Below are positions 62,515 to 64,000 of a stretch of DNA of 64,000 nucleotides, in pieces (the first letter of the stretch is position 1; every line of letters starts with the position of its first letter). Source of the DNA: Paenibacillus aestuarii (GTDB lineage: Bacteria > Bacillota > Bacilli > Paenibacillales > NBRC-103111); the NCBI RefSeq assembly GCF_027789125.1, contig NZ_JAQFVF010000045.1, forward strand, positions 42,024-106,023. Direction: 5' to 3'. The notes beneath the pieces were generated by a model, which was not told where the DNA came from, did no database searches, and was given only the letters and a program-made list of their open reading frames with translations. Made by a program: the position numbers and the translations under genes.

Positions 62515-63732
62515 TCAGGAGACTTCCGAAATCGAAACGTTATAACCTAAGCTCTCAAGCCTTCGAACTGAATTCCGTACAATTGCTCCGAGTTTCTGTT
62601 TGTCAAAGTAATCTTCACCTAGATCAACATACATTTCTTTTCTTGTCAATAAATAATAAGCGATTCTTAGCATGGCATGGGCCACAACAATAGCAGCTCT
62701 TTTTCTGCCTTTTCGTGCTAAAGTTCGCCTATACATTGCACCAAGATAGTTTTTGGATGCACCTACCGAATGCGCTGCTTCTGTTAAAGCAGATTTTAAA
62801 TATTTGTTTCCTTTTTTGCCTTTGGAAGACTTTCGTTTGCCGGCGCTCTCATTATGTCCAGGCACTAATGCAGCCCAAGAACATAAGTGAGCCGCACTAG
62901 GAAACTGTTTCTCTATGTTTGTTCCGAGTTCAGCTAGAATCTGTTCCGCCATCCGAGGGGCAATTCCAGGTATGGAGTCCAAGCGTTCTACGTCTTCTTG
63001 ATACGAACTAACCCTGTTTGCAATTTCTTGATCTAACATTTCAATTTGTTCGGACAGAAAGTCAATATGAGTTAGAATTGTCTTGATCATTAAACGCTGA
63101 TGGGGGTTTACGTAACCTCGAAGAGCTAGCTCAAGTTCTGCTTTCTTCTTTTTCAGTGTTCGTTGAGCGAAGTTTGCCAATTTCTCAGGATCATCTTCAC
63201 CTTCTGCAATAGCGCGAAGCATATCCTTAGAGGAAACGCCCATAATATCGGAAACAACAGAGCCGAGTTTAATGTTTGCTCCTTCTAGAACCTTTTGTAT
63301 TCGATTGTGCTGTCTGGCCCGTTCTTCAATAATGCTTCGGCGATAACGGACTAACTCTCGAAGTTCTCGTTGATCGCGGTTTGGAACGAAGCTAGCTTTT
63401 AGAAGTCCATGGCGTAGAAGTTGGGCGATCCATTCAGCATCTTTGACATCTGTTTTACGTCCTGGTAGTGCCTTCATATGTTGGGCATTTACGACTAAAA
63501 ACTCGATATCCTCAGCTTCTAGCAGGTTAACAATTGGCTTCCAAAAGACTCCTGTGCTTTCCATAGCAACATGAGTACATCCATGTTTTTTAATCCAGTC
63601 GATTAATTGCAACAAAAAGACTGTTTTAGTAGAAAACGTACAAATCTCCTTTCCTTCTGGTGTCATTACACATGCTGTAATGGAGTCTTTATGAACATCC
63701 AAACCACATGCGCGTTCAATGAGAATTTCCAT
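62515..63732 (-). CDS. IS110-family transposase, apparently intact
   Basis: A 405-residue DEDD transposase. RuvC-like residues are in GLDVHKDSITACVM, VAMESTGVFWKPI and GRKTDVKDAEWIAQLLRHG. The C-terminal transposase_20 region has LDSIPGIAPRMAEQILAELG and HLCSWAALVPGHNESAGKRK with the catalytic serine. ATG 63732 follows GTAGGAAGGATGCTTTC (the frame is open from 63741). Distinct in sequence from the element at 19857. Confidence 0.93.
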   Translation of the reverse strand: MEILIERACGLDVHKDSITACVMTPEGKEICTFSTKTVFLLQLIDWIKKHGCTHVAMESTGVFWKPIVNLLEAEDIEFLVVNAQHMKALPGRKTDVKDAEWIAQLLRHGLLKASFVPNRDQRELRELVRYRRSIIEERARQHNRIQKVLEGANIKLGSVVSDIMGVSSKDMLRAIAEGEDDPEKLANFAQRTLKKKKAELELALRGYVNPHQRLMIKTILTHIDFLSEQIEMLDQEIANRVSSYQEDVERLDSIPGIAPRMAEQILAELGTNIEKQFPSAAHLCSWAALVPGHNESAGKRKSSKGKKGNKYLKSALTEAAHSVGASKNYLGAMYRRTLARKGRKRAAIVVAHAMLRIAYYLLTRKEMYVDLGEDYFDKQKLGAIVRNSVRRLESLGYNVSISEVS

Positions 63733-63741
63733 TGAAAGCAT

Positions 63742-63985
63742 CCTTCCTACGGCACTAAAATTGGAGCTGGTGCAACAACCAAAATAGGATTAATCTACCA
63801 TGAGTGCTTCCCAAGAGGGAGCGACATTCTGTGATGCACCGTGGTCGTCGGAGTCAGACTAACGGATGGGCTCTACCGCACCATAGTTCATCGACCTTCT
63901 TCTCCCAGCCGTAGTAGCAGTATTGACGGCTTTTTGATTTCATTTTCATCCTCTGTGATGCAGCGCTGTTTCGCGCGCTGCATGA
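63742..63985 (-). ncRNA. Candidate bridge RNA upstream of the intact IS110-family transposase
   Basis: About 240 bases with no gene upstream of the transposase on its coding strand, a length and place matching the bridge RNA of IS110-group elements. Stems visible by eye include CGCTGTTTCGCGCGCTGC-like pairs near 63961-63981, and GATGCAC/GTGCATC-type pairs near 63833-63842. RNA boundaries and loops were not determined. At 63988 a REP motif (GCTAACGGGCAG) begins, marking DNA outside the element. Confidence 0.45.
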
Positions 63986-64000
63986 TTGGCTAACGGGCAG

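Overview
The window reads as chromosome of a spore-forming Paenibacillus-like member of the Bacillota. Evidence: a complete gerA-type germinant receptor operon, two copies of a YjcZ-type sporulation micro-protein, a YheC/D coat-type ATP-grasp protein, an S-layer-homology fragment, strong AGGAGG ribosome sites with ATG/GTG/TTG starts, and CUT1 sugar importers without their own ATPase, as is usual when one shared MsmX-type ATPase serves many importers. I saw no rRNA, tRNA or CRISPR array.

Layout. (1) 1-9130: end of an AraC-type regulator, a GH95 alpha-L-fucosidase, then an operon of two permeases, a lipoprotein binding protein and a second large GH95-like glycosidase. (2) 9131-16700: accessory genes (YheC/D-like protein with a 16-codon leader ORF, MmyB-type regulator, aldo/keto reductase, pyruvate oxidase) among gene remnants. 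(3) 16700-21500: YjcZ micro-protein, an orphan YcaO/TOMM cyclodehydratase on the minus strand and a broken IS110-family element. (4) 21500-31000: secreted phosphoesterase, two GNAT acetyltransferases, phosphoglycerate mutase, a peptidoglycan amidase, and many remnants (kdpFA, methyltransferase, Imm53). (5) 31030-45065: a second glycan locus with decayed permeases, five S1 sulfatases, two tandem paralogous binding lipoproteins, an intact permease pair and a truncated sulfatase-activating enzyme gene (FGE). (6) 45066-56060: small accessory genes in a repeat-rich, decayed background. (7) 56118-59823: gerA-type operon. (8) 60000-64000: transposon-end-like repeats, a CBO0543-type membrane protein, an ASCH protein, and an intact IS110-family transposase.

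How the genes fit together. The two glycan loci suggest uptake and dismantling of a fucose-containing and/or sulfated polysaccharide: sulfatases and GH95 enzymes act on the glycan, binding lipoproteins capture oligosaccharides, permease pairs import them, and the AraC-type regulator plus a CcpA-like site would control expression. All five sulfatases carry a CxPxR formylglycine motif, yet the adjacent FGE gene is broken, so maturation must come from elsewhere if they are active.

A striking second theme is genome decay. I count over a dozen truncated, frameshifted or nonsense-mutated genes, interspersed with at least three families of short dispersed repeats: a palindromic motif around AACTAACGG, repeats resembling the ends of Tn7/Tn5053-type transposons, and structured hairpin units. 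I assigned everything from sequence reading alone; no database search was run.
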